Shown here: positions 8,724 to 16,221 of the stretch, piece by piece
Layout of the letters: each line of letters starts with the position of its first letter
Numbering within the stretch: the first letter of the stretch is position 1
Virus record (IMG/VR): IMGVR_UViG_3300010885_036068
Location: 1-30,299 of that record
Reading direction: 5' to 3' (one strand)
DNA: 30,299 nt
Source: a virus
The notes under the pieces: generated by a model
Databases searched by the model: none
The model's input: the letters and a program-made list of their open reading frames with translations, nothing else
Told to the model about the DNA's origin: nothing
Made by a program: the position numbers and the translations under genes

Positions 8724-9212
8724 ATGGCAATACTAGACGCAAACGAAATATTTTTCACAGCATTTGAACCAAAACAAGCTAACAGATTCATCCTTTATAT
8801 GGATGGTGTTCCTAGTTACTTAATTAAAGGAGTAAACGCTGTAACATTAACTCAAGGTGAAGTAACATTAAACCATATTAACGTATATAGAAAAGTTAAA
8901 GGTAAAACTACTTGGGGTAATATACAAATGACATTATTTGACCCGATTACACCTTCAGGTGCTCAGTCAGTAATGGAATGGGTTCGCTTACACCATGAAT
9001 CAGTAACTGGTAGAGATGGATATTCTGATTTCTATAAAAAGGACTTAGTAATAGACGTTTTAGGACCAGTTGGAGATATTGTAGGAGAATGGATTCTTAA
9101 AGGCGCATTTATAACAGAAGCTAACTTCGGTGATTACAACTGGGATACAGAAAACCAAGCGGTAAACCTTACAATGACTGTAGCTGTTGATTACTGCGTA
9201 TTAAACTTCTAA
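8724..9212 (+). CDS. Tail tube protein, gp19-like
   Basis: 162 residues, matching T4 gp19 (163). EPKQANRFILYMDGVPSYLI near the N-terminus, followed by the β-strand region with NVYRKVKGKTTWGNIQMTLF, and the C-terminal NWDTENQAVNLTMTVAVDYC are typical of the gp19 family. It stacks as hexameric rings to make the inner tube inside the sheath. It lies directly after the sheath gene and is closed by an intrinsic terminator at 9234, as expected for a protein needed in very high copy. Confidence 0.95.
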   Translation: MAILDANEIFFTAFEPKQANRFILYMDGVPSYLIKGVNAVTLTQGEVTLNHINVYRKVKGKTTWGNIQMTLFDPITPSGAQSVMEWVRLHHESVTGRDGYSDFYKKDLVIDVLGPVGDIVGEWILKGAFITEANFGDYNWDTENQAVNLTMTVAVDYCVLNF

Positions 9213-9233
9213 TCCAGAAATTACATTTTAAAA

Positions 9234-9263
9234 GAGCTCGCAAGTTTTGCGAGCTTCTTTTTT
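9234..9263 (+). terminator. Intrinsic terminator after the tail tube gene
   Basis: The stem GCTCGCAA / TTGCGAGC (9236-9243 with 9247-9254) has a 3-nt loop, is extended by one A-T and one G-T pair, and is followed by a T-rich tail (CTTTTTT). It ends the sheath/tube unit before the next ATATTTATA copy. Confidence 0.88.
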
Positions 9264-9269
9264 CTTTAT

Positions 9270-9278
9270 ATATTTATA
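9270..9278 (+). promoter_or_regulatory. ATATTTATA element upstream of the gp26-like gene
   Basis: Copy 6, just past the tube terminator and 40 nt before the start at 9310. The terminator-then-motif arrangement is the same as at 2821-2858. Confidence 0.5.
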
Positions 9279-9309
9279 TATGACATTAAAGTTATAACAA
9301 ATAAAAGAT

Positions 9310-10041
9310 ATGGAAAATAAATTTTCAACCCCAACAGAAACTGTTGACTTACCTTCACAAGGTTTAATCTATTCTGAATCATCTCCTTTATCAAGTGGTA
9401 AAATTGAAATGAAGTATATGACTGCTCGTGAAGAAGACATACTAACTAACCAAAACTACATTAGTAAAGGTACGGTATTAGATGAGTTAATTAAATCACT
9501 TATTGTATCTGACGTAAGTTATGAGGACCTAATAGTAGGCGATAAAAACGCCTTATTAGTAGCAGCTCGCATACTAGGATATGGTAAAGATTATAAATTT
9601 GAATGGGATGGTGAGGAATATAATATTGACTTAACTACTATTGAAAATAAACTTATTAACCCAAAACTATTTAAAAAAGGTGTAAATGAATTTAATTTTA
9701 CTTTACCATCAACAGGAACTGAAATAACATTTAAATTATTAACAGGTGCTGATGAGAAGAAAATTAATGCTGAGTTAGAAGGGTTAAAGAAAATAAACAG
9801 AAACGCTTCACCGGAAATATCTACTCGATTAAAATATCTTATTACATCAGTTGGTGGAAATAGAGATCCTAAAGATATTAGAAGTTTTGTTGACCAACAA
9901 TTGTTGGCTCGTGACTCCAGAGCATTAAAGGAGTATATAAAGGAGGTGCAACCAGACGTAGATCTGACCTTTTTTCCAGAAGGAAGCGATGAGAAAGTCT
10001 CAATTCCAGTTGGACTTAGCTTTTTTTGGCCTGACATCTGA
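9310..10041 (+). CDS. gp26-like baseplate hub / tail assembly protein
   Basis: 243 residues. The N-terminal ETVDLPSQGLIY and KYMTAREEDILTNQNYI segments and the C-terminal FFWPDI end are typical of the T4 gp26 family as annotated in many T4-like phages. Its position between tube and tape measure, with a second gene overlapping its 3' end in another frame, is the classical place for tail-assembly chaperones that bind the tape measure. T4 nomenclature calls gp26 a baseplate hub component; which role applies here is inference. Inside the 3' end are a perfect Shine-Dalgarno-like AAGGAGGT (9940-9947) and two T-runs. The stop is TGA; reading it as Trp would add only a few residues before TAG at 10057. 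Confidence 0.75.
   Translation: MENKFSTPTETVDLPSQGLIYSESSPLSSGKIEMKYMTAREEDILTNQNYISKGTVLDELIKSLIVSDVSYEDLIVGDKNALLVAARILGYGKDYKFEWDGEEYNIDLTTIENKLINPKLFKKGVNEFNFTLPSTGTEITFKLLTGADEKKINAELEGLKKINRNASPEISTRLKYLITSVGGNRDPKDIRSFVDQQLLARDSRALKEYIKEVQPDVDLTFFPEGSDEKVSIPVGLSFFWPDI
9940..9949 (+). promoter_or_regulatory. Internal Shine-Dalgarno-like AAGGAGGTGC
   Basis: A full anti-Shine-Dalgarno match lies inside the gp26-like gene, where other genes of this phage have none. It is about 40 nt before the ATG at 9989 and 22 nt before the T6 run at 9970. It may help initiation of the overlapping gene or a ribosomal frameshift, or it may simply encode Lys-Glu-Val. Confidence 0.35.
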
Positions 10042-10306
10042 GATAATCCCAATAGTTAGATCTAATTTATTTACTCAAATTCATGAAATAGTTTTTCATG
10101 GCCAAGGTGGTTATGACTGAGCTACAGTCTATAACATGCCTTCTTGGCTTCGCAAATTTACTTTCCATAAGTTAAAAGAACACTATGAAAAACAAAATGA
10201 ATCACAAAATGAAGATTTAGGTTCTCAAACTAGTGGTATTAAAGAAGGAAAAGTTGAACTACCATCACACTTTAAAGGTAAACTAGGTAAAGCACCTAAA
10301 TATTAA
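9989..10306 (+). CDS. Overlapping tail-assembly partner gene with internal TGA
   Basis: The reading frame, +1 relative to the gp26-like gene, starts at ATG 9989 and overlaps that gene by 53 nt. It encodes 105 residues if the TGA at 10118-10120 is read as an amino acid. Before the TGA: LDLAFFGLTSEIIPIVRSNL and FTQIHEIVFHGQGGYD. After it: ATVYNMPSWLRKFTFHKLKE and a polar Lys-rich tail. The two halves read as one continuous protein of a kind found between gp26-like and tape-measure genes of T4-like phages, in which an aromatic residue fits the interrupted position (GYD-x-ATVYNMP). Translation may start at 9989 or enter from the upstream frame by slippage on T6 (9970-9975) or T7 (10021-10027). 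A truncated 43-residue product plus re-initiation at 10135 is the alternative. Confidence 0.7.
10118..10120 (+). other. In-frame TGA codon in the tail-assembly gene
   Basis: TGA sits between GAC (Asp) and GCT (Ala) at codon 44, inside an otherwise continuous protein. Trp is the best-fitting residue and needs a single G-to-A change from TGG. The context GAY-TGA-G is shared with the TGA at 17314. Confidence 0.65.
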
Positions 10307-10321
10307 TTCTTTATTTATTTA

Positions 10322-10330
10322 ATATTTATC
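10322..10330 (+). promoter_or_regulatory. ATATTTATC element upstream of the tape measure gene
   Basis: Copy 7, with C in the last position, 24 nt before the tape measure start at 10346. Confidence 0.45.
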
Positions 10331-10345
10331 ATATATACCTAAATT

Positions 10346-13270
10346 ATGGCATTATCTAAAGAAGAAGCAAAAGAATTAGCAGAACAACTGAAAGTAATAG
10401 AAAAACTATCAGCTAGTCTTAATAAAAATATTAACACTACTAATTTAAAAGATTTAGAAAAAAATGCTGGTGTTATTAAACATTTATTTGAATCTTTAAA
10501 TGAAGAATGGGATGAAATTACAGCCGATATTTCAGCCGCGGCTATTGGTTTTAAACAAATAACCCAAGAAGTTACTAATCAAAATATTGGTATTAGAGAC
10601 TCTGTAAAAGGCTATAATAAATTATCATCTATTTCAGAAAAAATCCAATTCCATCAAAGAGGAATATCTGATTTATCTACTAAAGAAATAAAAAAGTTAA
10701 CTGAACAAGTAAAAAAAGAAAAAGTAAGACTTGAGAATGCTCAAGAATTATTAAAAACTAAAGCAAAAGATTTTGAAGCAGATAGAATTAGTAATCTTAG
10801 TCTCCAAAATAATTTAAAAGCTCAAATTGATAAGTTAAATAAAAAGAAAGATATAACTGAAAAAGATCTTAAATTAGCTGATGAACTTGATGCAAAATTA
10901 AAAAAATCTTTAAAAGCTTACGAAAAAATTAATGAAAACATCAGTAAAAACGCAGCGGCATTAACCCAAAATGCAGCTATAATAGCTGATGAAGATGAGT
11001 TATTTAAAGGTTTAGTACTTACATTACAAAGAGTAGGAGACGAAGTAGCAGAAATTGATAGTCTTCTTGGTTTAGGTGGAGCAGCAGCCCAAGGTTTAAG
11101 CTCAGCTTTAAGTGGATTAGGATTTTCAGAATTAGCTACTAAACTTGGTATAGATGAGGCTAATGAAAAAATGAAAGAATTAGCTGAAGAAATTAGAAAA
11201 GCTGATGGAGATACTAATACATTCGCTAATAAATTTAAAGTATTAAAAGCAGGGATTGGTTCAATGGGTAAATCACTCATGGAAAATTTAAAAGATCCAT
11301 TAGCTGTTAGTACATTTTTTGTTGATCAACTTATAAGTGCATTTACAGTTTTAGACGACTCAGCGGGTAAATTAGCTAAAAACTTTGGTATATCATATAA
11401 ATCTGCTTTAGGAATATCAGACTCATTAAACACAGCTGCTAATAAATCTTATTTATTAAATGTTACCACTGCGGGTTTAACAGAAGCTTTCATTGAATTA
11501 AATAATCAATTTGGAACATTTGCTAATATAAGTGAAGAAGCATTAACCTCATACACTCGATTAACACAGGAAGCAGGTGTTACTTCTGAAGCTGCTAAGG
11601 CTTTATTTAGCACTACAGTACTAACTGGAAAAGAAGTTGAAGCATCTACCTCAGAATTCCTAGGTCAAGCAGCTGCTTTAGCAGCCTCTAAAGGTTTAGC
11701 TTTAAATGAAAAACAAATATTAGAAGATATACAACATATATCTAAAGCTACTTTACTAACATTAGGTGGACAACCTGAAGAACTAGCTAAAGCAGTTGTT
11801 GAATCTAAAGCATTAGGTGTTAGTTTAGAAAAAGTTGAAGCTATAGCTGGTTCACTACTCCAATTTGAAGACAGCATATCAGCTGAATTAGAAGCTGAAT
11901 TATTAACAGGCAAAGAACTTAATTTAGAAAAAGCTAGACTAGCTGCTTTAAATGGAGACATAGCTACAGTAGCTTCAGAAATAGCTAAACAAACAGGAAC
12001 AGCAGCAGACTTTACTAAAATGAATGTTATTCAACAAGAAGCATTAGCTAAATCTGTTGGAATGACTCGAGAAGATTTAGCTCAATCTTTATTAGAAAGA
12101 GAAGCAATGGCTAGATTATCTGGAGTAGAAGGTAAAAGTGCTAAAGAAAAATTTGATAATTTAGTTAAAGAAGTAGGATTAGAAGAAGCTAAAAAACGTT
12201 TAGGAGACGAAAATTTAGCTAATTTATACTCAGGCCAGAATATACAAGAAAGATTTGCTGCTTCTATGGAGAAATTAAAAGAAGTATTTGTATCATTAGC
12301 AGAACCATTAATGCCTGTTTTAGATGTATTCATGGGGATATTTGATGTAATAGCTCCAATAGTTGGGGTATTAGGACAAATGGTTAAATGGACTGTACAA
12401 TTAGGTAAATACTTATTGCCTATATATGGTATATATAAAGGTATTCAAATAATACAAACATCTACTTTAGCTGTAAATAGAGCAAATTATGCTCTTAAAG
12501 CTTTACAATTAGGTCAAGAATCTTTTATTTCACGTGAAAAAAAGGTTCAAGGAATAATGGAAAAACAAAGTCTTGGAACTAGAGTAGTATACAACGCGCA
12601 ATTATTATTAAGTTTAATAAAAGAACAAGGAATAACTGGTCTTAAAACTTATGCTTTAACATTAGATGAAAAGAGTTTAGCTAAAAAAGTAATAATGGCT
12701 AGCTTTAGTGCTGCTGAATTTGTTAGAGAAAAAATAACATTAGGATGGAAGAGAACAAGAAACTTATTAGAGGTTGGATACAATGCTCTTAAATTACAAG
12801 GAGCAACAATATCTAAAACAGAATTAATTAGAAATATAGGTACAGCAGCTATGTCAGCTATATCATCCCTTTCTAAAATCCCAGTTATTGGTTGGGCTTT
12901 AGGTTTAGCAGCAGCAGGTGTTTCTGTAGCTTTAGGTTATAAATTCTTAAAAGGTAATGACGTTATGTCTGCTGGTAAAGGATCAAATGGATATGGTAAA
13001 CGTACTTTGTTAGCACCTGAAGGAGCAATAGCGTTAAATGATAAAGATACTGTTATAGCAGGAACTGACTTAGAAGGTAAAGGTAAAGGTAAAGGTAAAC
13101 AACAAGCACAACAATCTTCTTCACCATCTATTAATTTACAACCTATGATAGACAAACTATCAGCTGTAGAGAATGTACTTAATCAAATACTAAATAAAAA
13201 TAGTGATGTATATATGGATTCTACAAAAGTAGGAACAGCACTAAACATAGGTTCTGTTCAGATTCAATAA
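10346..13270 (+). CDS. Tail tape measure protein
   Basis: 974 residues, identified by position (after tube and chaperone-like genes), size and architecture rather than by clear similarity to T4 gp29. The N-terminal quarter is rich in charged coiled-coil helix (for example KLNKKKDITEKDLKLADELD). The centre is Ala/Leu/Glu-rich helix with phage tape-measure character (FFVDQLISAFTVLDDSAGKL). Two hydrophobic stretches lie at residues about 651-705 and 833-867 and could insert in the host inner membrane at DNA ejection. A Gly-Lys repeat (GKGKGKGK, near residue 910) precedes a short C-terminal helix. At about 1.5 Å per residue the helical length would give a tail of very roughly 130-145 nm, longer than T4; this is inference. 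It has its own upstream motif copy. Confidence 0.86.
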   Translation: MALSKEEAKELAEQLKVIEKLSASLNKNINTTNLKDLEKNAGVIKHLFESLNEEWDEITADISAAAIGFKQITQEVTNQNIGIRDSVKGYNKLSSISEKIQFHQRGISDLSTKEIKKLTEQVKKEKVRLENAQELLKTKAKDFEADRISNLSLQNNLKAQIDKLNKKKDITEKDLKLADELDAKLKKSLKAYEKINENISKNAAALTQNAAIIADEDELFKGLVLTLQRVGDEVAEIDSLLGLGGAAAQGLSSALSGLGFSELATKLGIDEANEKMKELAEEIRKADGDTNTFANKFKVLKAGIGSMGKSLMENLKDPLAVSTFFVDQLISAFTVLDDSAGKLAKNFGISYKSALGISDSLNTAANKSYLLNVTTAGLTEAFIELNNQFGTFANISEEALTSYTRLTQEAGVTSEAAKALFSTTVLTGKEVEASTSEFLGQAAALAASKGLALNEKQILEDIQHISKATLLTLGGQPEELAKAVVESKALGVSLEKVEAIAGSLLQFEDSISAELEAELLTGKELNLEKARLAALNGDIATVASEIAKQTGTAADFTKMNVIQQEALAKSVGMTREDLAQSLLEREAMARLSGVEGKSAKEKFDNLVKEVGLEEAKKRLGDENLANLYSGQNIQERFAASMEKLKEVFVSLAEPLMPVLDVFMGIFDVIAPIVGVLGQMVKWTVQLGKYLLPIYGIYKGIQIIQTSTLAVNRANYALKALQLGQESFISREKKVQGIMEKQSLGTRVVYNAQLLLSLIKEQGITGLKTYALTLDEKSLAKKVIMASFSAAEFVREKITLGWKRTRNLLEVGYNALKLQGATISKTELIRNIGTAAMSAISSLSKIPVIGWALGLAAAGVSVALGYKFLKGNDVMSAGKGSNGYGKRTLLAPEGAIALNDKDTVIAGTDLEGKGKGKGKQQAQQSSSPSINLQPMIDKLSAVENVLNQILNKNSDVYMDSTKVGTALNIGSVQIQ

Positions 13271-13276
13271 TAGCTA

Positions 13277-13285
13277 ATATTTATA
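13277..13285 (+). promoter_or_regulatory. ATATTTATA element upstream of the 58-residue gene
   Basis: Copy 8 (ATATTTATAATAAA form), 33 nt before the small gene at 13310. It is the only motif copy before the run of baseplate and hub genes that ends near 21436. Confidence 0.5.
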
Positions 13286-13309
13286 ATAAACCTTTAAAAC
13301 ATAAAAATC

Positions 13310-13486
13310 ATGGGACTACTAGACATACTAACAACACAAGGATCACTACTAACAAATACTGATGGTCAAACTCCAACTGCATACAACCAACAAGTATCAG
13401 TTTTAGACCCAGCATCATTAGTAGGATCTCAATTAGATTTAGACGGTCAAACTCCTCCAAAATATATTGATAACTTACCAGGATAA
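13310..13486 (+). CDS. Small 58-residue protein, unknown function
   Basis: A short gene that begins MGLLDILTTQGSLL and ends KYIDNLPG. Support comes from the motif copy 33 nt upstream, an A-rich leader (ACATAAAAATC), and the stop codon sharing one base with the next ATG (TAATG at 13484-13488), the same junction used between the neck genes. The short phrase DGQTP occurs twice, at about residues 18-22 and 45-49. The N-terminus MGLLD resembles that of the next protein (MGLID), so the two may share an N-terminal docking peptide. No family is recognised; given its position, a small baseplate or tape-measure-associated component is a reasonable inference. Confidence 0.68.
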   Translation: MGLLDILTTQGSLLTNTDGQTPTAYNQQVSVLDPASLVGSQLDLDGQTPPKYIDNLPG

Positions 13487-15915
13487 TGGGATTAATTGAT
13501 TTAAGAACTGATCTTAAATCTCTCAGATATGGTAATGATCAAAGAGGAGGTGGTTCAAGTAACCAACCTTACATTACCACTCCCATACCTGAGGGTTTTG
13601 CTCCAACGTCAGCAGATTTTCTACTACGTAATGGATACTTAAACCCTGTTAGCTCTTTCCAGGATGTAAAAAGATTATCTAAGTTCTTTACTGATACAAA
13701 AACTCCTAGTGGGGTATTGTTTACTATTAAACAACAATTATTAGAAAGACAAAATCCTAAATTAGTTAACATTAATAGAATTTATAATCCATTAGGAACA
13801 TTAGCCCAAGCTGGTTTAAATTCTTTAGGTTTTCATTTTAATAAACAAGGATTAAACCCAGTAGAACCATCATATTTTAATGGTGGTACTTATGGTTATT
13901 ATTATGCTACTAAAGGATTAGGAGTAAATCCACAATCTCAATTCTTACAAGGTGAAGGATATGAAAATAGATTAACTTTAGCATATACTGCTAAAGTAGA
14001 AAAAAAACCATTAGGTTCTTTATCTATTAATCCTTTTGGTATATCAAATTTTGCAGGTGAAGGTATATTATTATCATATCCTGGTGGCCCAAACTCCCCA
14101 TTAGGATTAGGGGTAACTAATATTAGAATTCAAAATCCTACTCGCACAGTAGATTTACCTAAAGATAGAACAATATTTGGCCTTAAATATGGTGGTACAG
14201 ATATAGCTAATAAAAATTATTTAACATATCTTGGTACTCCAACTGTTAATTGGGTCTATGATCCTTCATATAGTAACGGAGTATCTAATACAACTATATC
14301 GGAATTAGACTTAGAAGGATACTCAGACGCATTCTACCCTAATAATAGTGTAGACGCTGTATTAAACCGAGATACCTCAACTAATATACCACCTAACTCA
14401 GGTAGAGGTGACAAGAGTAAGTTTAATTTAAATAATGGGTTATTAAAAACAGATCTTAATTACTTAAGACCAACAGGCGTAACATCAGCTAATGTTAATT
14501 GGATATACGATTCTAAAAGAATTGACTCTGGATCAGCTGTGTTAAATAGAGATGTAACTGTTAATAAACCTGAAGATAGAACAGCTAATAAATTTAATTT
14601 AAATGATGGACTACTAAAACTTAGCCCAGATTATTTAAGACCAACAGGCGTAACATCAGCTAATGTTAATTGGGTATACCAACCTATTAAACAATTAATG
14701 ACTGATGCTAGACAAAGATTAGAGTCTAACGCTAAAATAGTTAGTAACATATCAGAAGAAGATGCTAAAATTGTTTCTGATGCATTGTTAACTAGAAAGG
14801 GAGCAGGTGGAAAAGATGCTCCTAAAACACTTATCCCTTCAAAAACAATATTAGAGCATAAAAGATCTGATGGAATTATTGATTCTAATAAATTAACAGA
14901 AGCATCTGATAAGTATGCAAAAGAAACTAATGTTCAACTTCCAAGTACTATAAGTAAAAATCTTTCTAAAAAAGCACCAAAACCAGAACGTTTCTCAGAT
15001 GCAGCTATAATTGATAATGGTGGAACAACTCTTTTAGAATCATTAAATCCATACTACAAAATCAATACAGTTCCGGATCCTCAAAATCCATCTGAAGGTG
15101 GAACATTAGTCCCTGCCCCATATCCTAATATAGCTGAATTTAATAGAGAAACAACATATGGAACATCAGTTACATCATTTTATACAGATAGACCTCAATT
15201 AAATAATGACTCTATAAACTCAGATTACATACAACAACAATATGTTCTAACAACTGATAAAGATGGAGATGCTATAAATGATTTAAAAGATAAAGACTTA
15301 ATTAGATTTTTCTTTGAAATTAATAATAATGATGCTGTTCAAGATGAGCAAAACTTTTGGTTATTCTTTAGAGCTTATTTGAATGAATTTGGAGATGATT
15401 ACAAAGCAGAATGGACTTCTTACAAATATGTAGGAAGAGCTGAAAACTTTTATAAATACGCTGGCTTTTCTAGAACAATTTCATTATCATTCACAGTATA
15501 CGCTCATTCAAGATTAGAAATGAAACCTATTTACCGAAAATTAAATTACCTTGCTGGTGTGACTGCCCCAAATTACTCAGAAGCTGGTTATATGAGAGGT
15601 AATTTTGTTAATGTAACTGTAGGAAATTATTTAAATTCTGTACCTTGTATTATTGAAGGTGTAAGTTTAAAACCATCATTCGATGCAGGATGGGATTTAA
15701 ATAGAGATGTAAACGGAAAAATTATAAGTAGTGGTGGACAAGTAGAACAACCAAGTGGAGAAACTACTGCAGTTGAAGGAACAGATGCTGATGTAGGACA
15801 ATTACCTAGAATGATTGATGTAACTTTAAACATTACACCAGTACATGCGTTTACTCCTAGATTCCATGCCCAATTTATAAATACACCAATGAATGATCCT
15901 CAAGCTGTTATCTAA
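13486..15915 (+). CDS. Large baseplate-associated structural protein
   Basis: 809 residues with two parts. The N-terminal two thirds are Gly/Asn/Pro-rich and contain imperfect internal repeats: a phrase ending VNWVYD or VNWIYD occurs near residues 258, 337 and 394, and the second and third copies are identical at DNA level over 39 nt (14464-14502 and 14635-14673). The C-terminal third (about 590-809) is more conserved in appearance: DLIRFFFEINNNDAVQDEQN, FWLFFRAYLNEFGDDYKAEW, GRAENFYKYAGFSRTISLSF and MIDVTLNITPVHAFTPRFHA. I recognise this C-terminal pattern from virion proteins next to baseplate LysM/gp53-like genes in T4-like phages, but cannot give a T4 gene number. It starts in a one-base overlap with the preceding small gene and is followed after two bases by the LysM-like gene. 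Confidence 0.65.
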   Translation: MGLIDLRTDLKSLRYGNDQRGGGSSNQPYITTPIPEGFAPTSADFLLRNGYLNPVSSFQDVKRLSKFFTDTKTPSGVLFTIKQQLLERQNPKLVNINRIYNPLGTLAQAGLNSLGFHFNKQGLNPVEPSYFNGGTYGYYYATKGLGVNPQSQFLQGEGYENRLTLAYTAKVEKKPLGSLSINPFGISNFAGEGILLSYPGGPNSPLGLGVTNIRIQNPTRTVDLPKDRTIFGLKYGGTDIANKNYLTYLGTPTVNWVYDPSYSNGVSNTTISELDLEGYSDAFYPNNSVDAVLNRDTSTNIPPNSGRGDKSKFNLNNGLLKTDLNYLRPTGVTSANVNWIYDSKRIDSGSAVLNRDVTVNKPEDRTANKFNLNDGLLKLSPDYLRPTGVTSANVNWVYQPIKQLMTDARQRLESNAKIVSNISEEDAKIVSDALLTRKGAGGKDAPKTLIPSKTILEHKRSDGIIDSNKLTEASDKYAKETNVQLPSTISKNLSKKAPKPERFSDAAIIDNGGTTLLESLNPYYKINTVPDPQNPSEGGTLVPAPYPNIAEFNRETTYGTSVTSFYTDRPQLNNDSINSDYIQQQYVLTTDKDGDAINDLKDKDLIRFFFEINNNDAVQDEQNFWLFFRAYLNEFGDDYKAEWTSYKYVGRAENFYKYAGFSRTISLSFTVYAHSRLEMKPIYRKLNYLAGVTAPNYSEAGYMRGNFVNVTVGNYLNSVPCIIEGVSLKPSFDAGWDLNRDVNGKIISSGGQVEQPSGETTAVEGTDADVGQLPRMIDVTLNITPVHAFTPRFHAQFINTPMNDPQAVI
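14464..14673 (+). repeat. Two identical 39-nt repeats, 171 nt apart
   Basis: The copies at 14464-14502 and 14635-14673 are identical and encode LRPTGVTSANVNW in frame. The surrounding protein (LLK...YLRPTGV...VLNRD) is also duplicated, so a segment of about 57 codons was copied and the flanks have since diverged. Confidence 0.85.
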
Positions 15916-15917
15916 AA

Positions 15918-16217
15918 ATGAATAAATACCAAAACATACCAGTGATAAAGAATACTCAAGGTATTAGATACTATAGAGATAATAAATATCCTCAAGTACC
16001 TTTATCATCTACTGATATATATGTTGTAACAACTATTGGGGATAGATTCGATTTATTAGCTCAACAATATTATCAAGATTCATCATTATGGTGGATTATA
16101 TCTATTGCTAATGAAACATTACCTCAAAACTCATTATATATTCCAACCGGTACTCAAATTAGAATACCAACAAATGTATCAAACATATTAAATGCTTATA
16201 CGTTATTAAACACATAA
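15918..16217 (+). CDS. LysM-type baseplate wedge protein, gp53-like
   Basis: 99 residues. The core is a LysM-like fold: DIYVVTTIGDRFDLLAQQYY, then QDSSLWWIISIANE and a closing PTGTQIRIPTN. This is the pattern shared by T4 gp53 and the LysM tail proteins of other contractile systems, where the domain holds baseplate wedges together rather than acting as a free peptidoglycan binder. T4 gp53 is about 196 residues; this version is roughly the LysM half only. It begins 2 nt after the previous stop and ends 4 nt before the hub gene, with an A-rich leader and no Shine-Dalgarno sequence, so it is co-transcribed with both neighbours. Confidence 0.78.
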   Translation: MNKYQNIPVIKNTQGIRYYRDNKYPQVPLSSTDIYVVTTIGDRFDLLAQQYYQDSSLWWIISIANETLPQNSLYIPTGTQIRIPTNVSNILNAYTLLNT

Positions 16218-16221
16218 AGTT

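Noticed and set aside
10913-12333. Minus-strand open frames opposite the tape measure gene
   Set aside because: They are antisense shadows of Ala/Lys/Glu-rich helical coding sequence, with low-complexity translations and no promoter or start context.
14464-14673. CRISPR-like repeat-spacer structure
   Set aside because: There are only two copies, both in frame within a protein-coding repeat.
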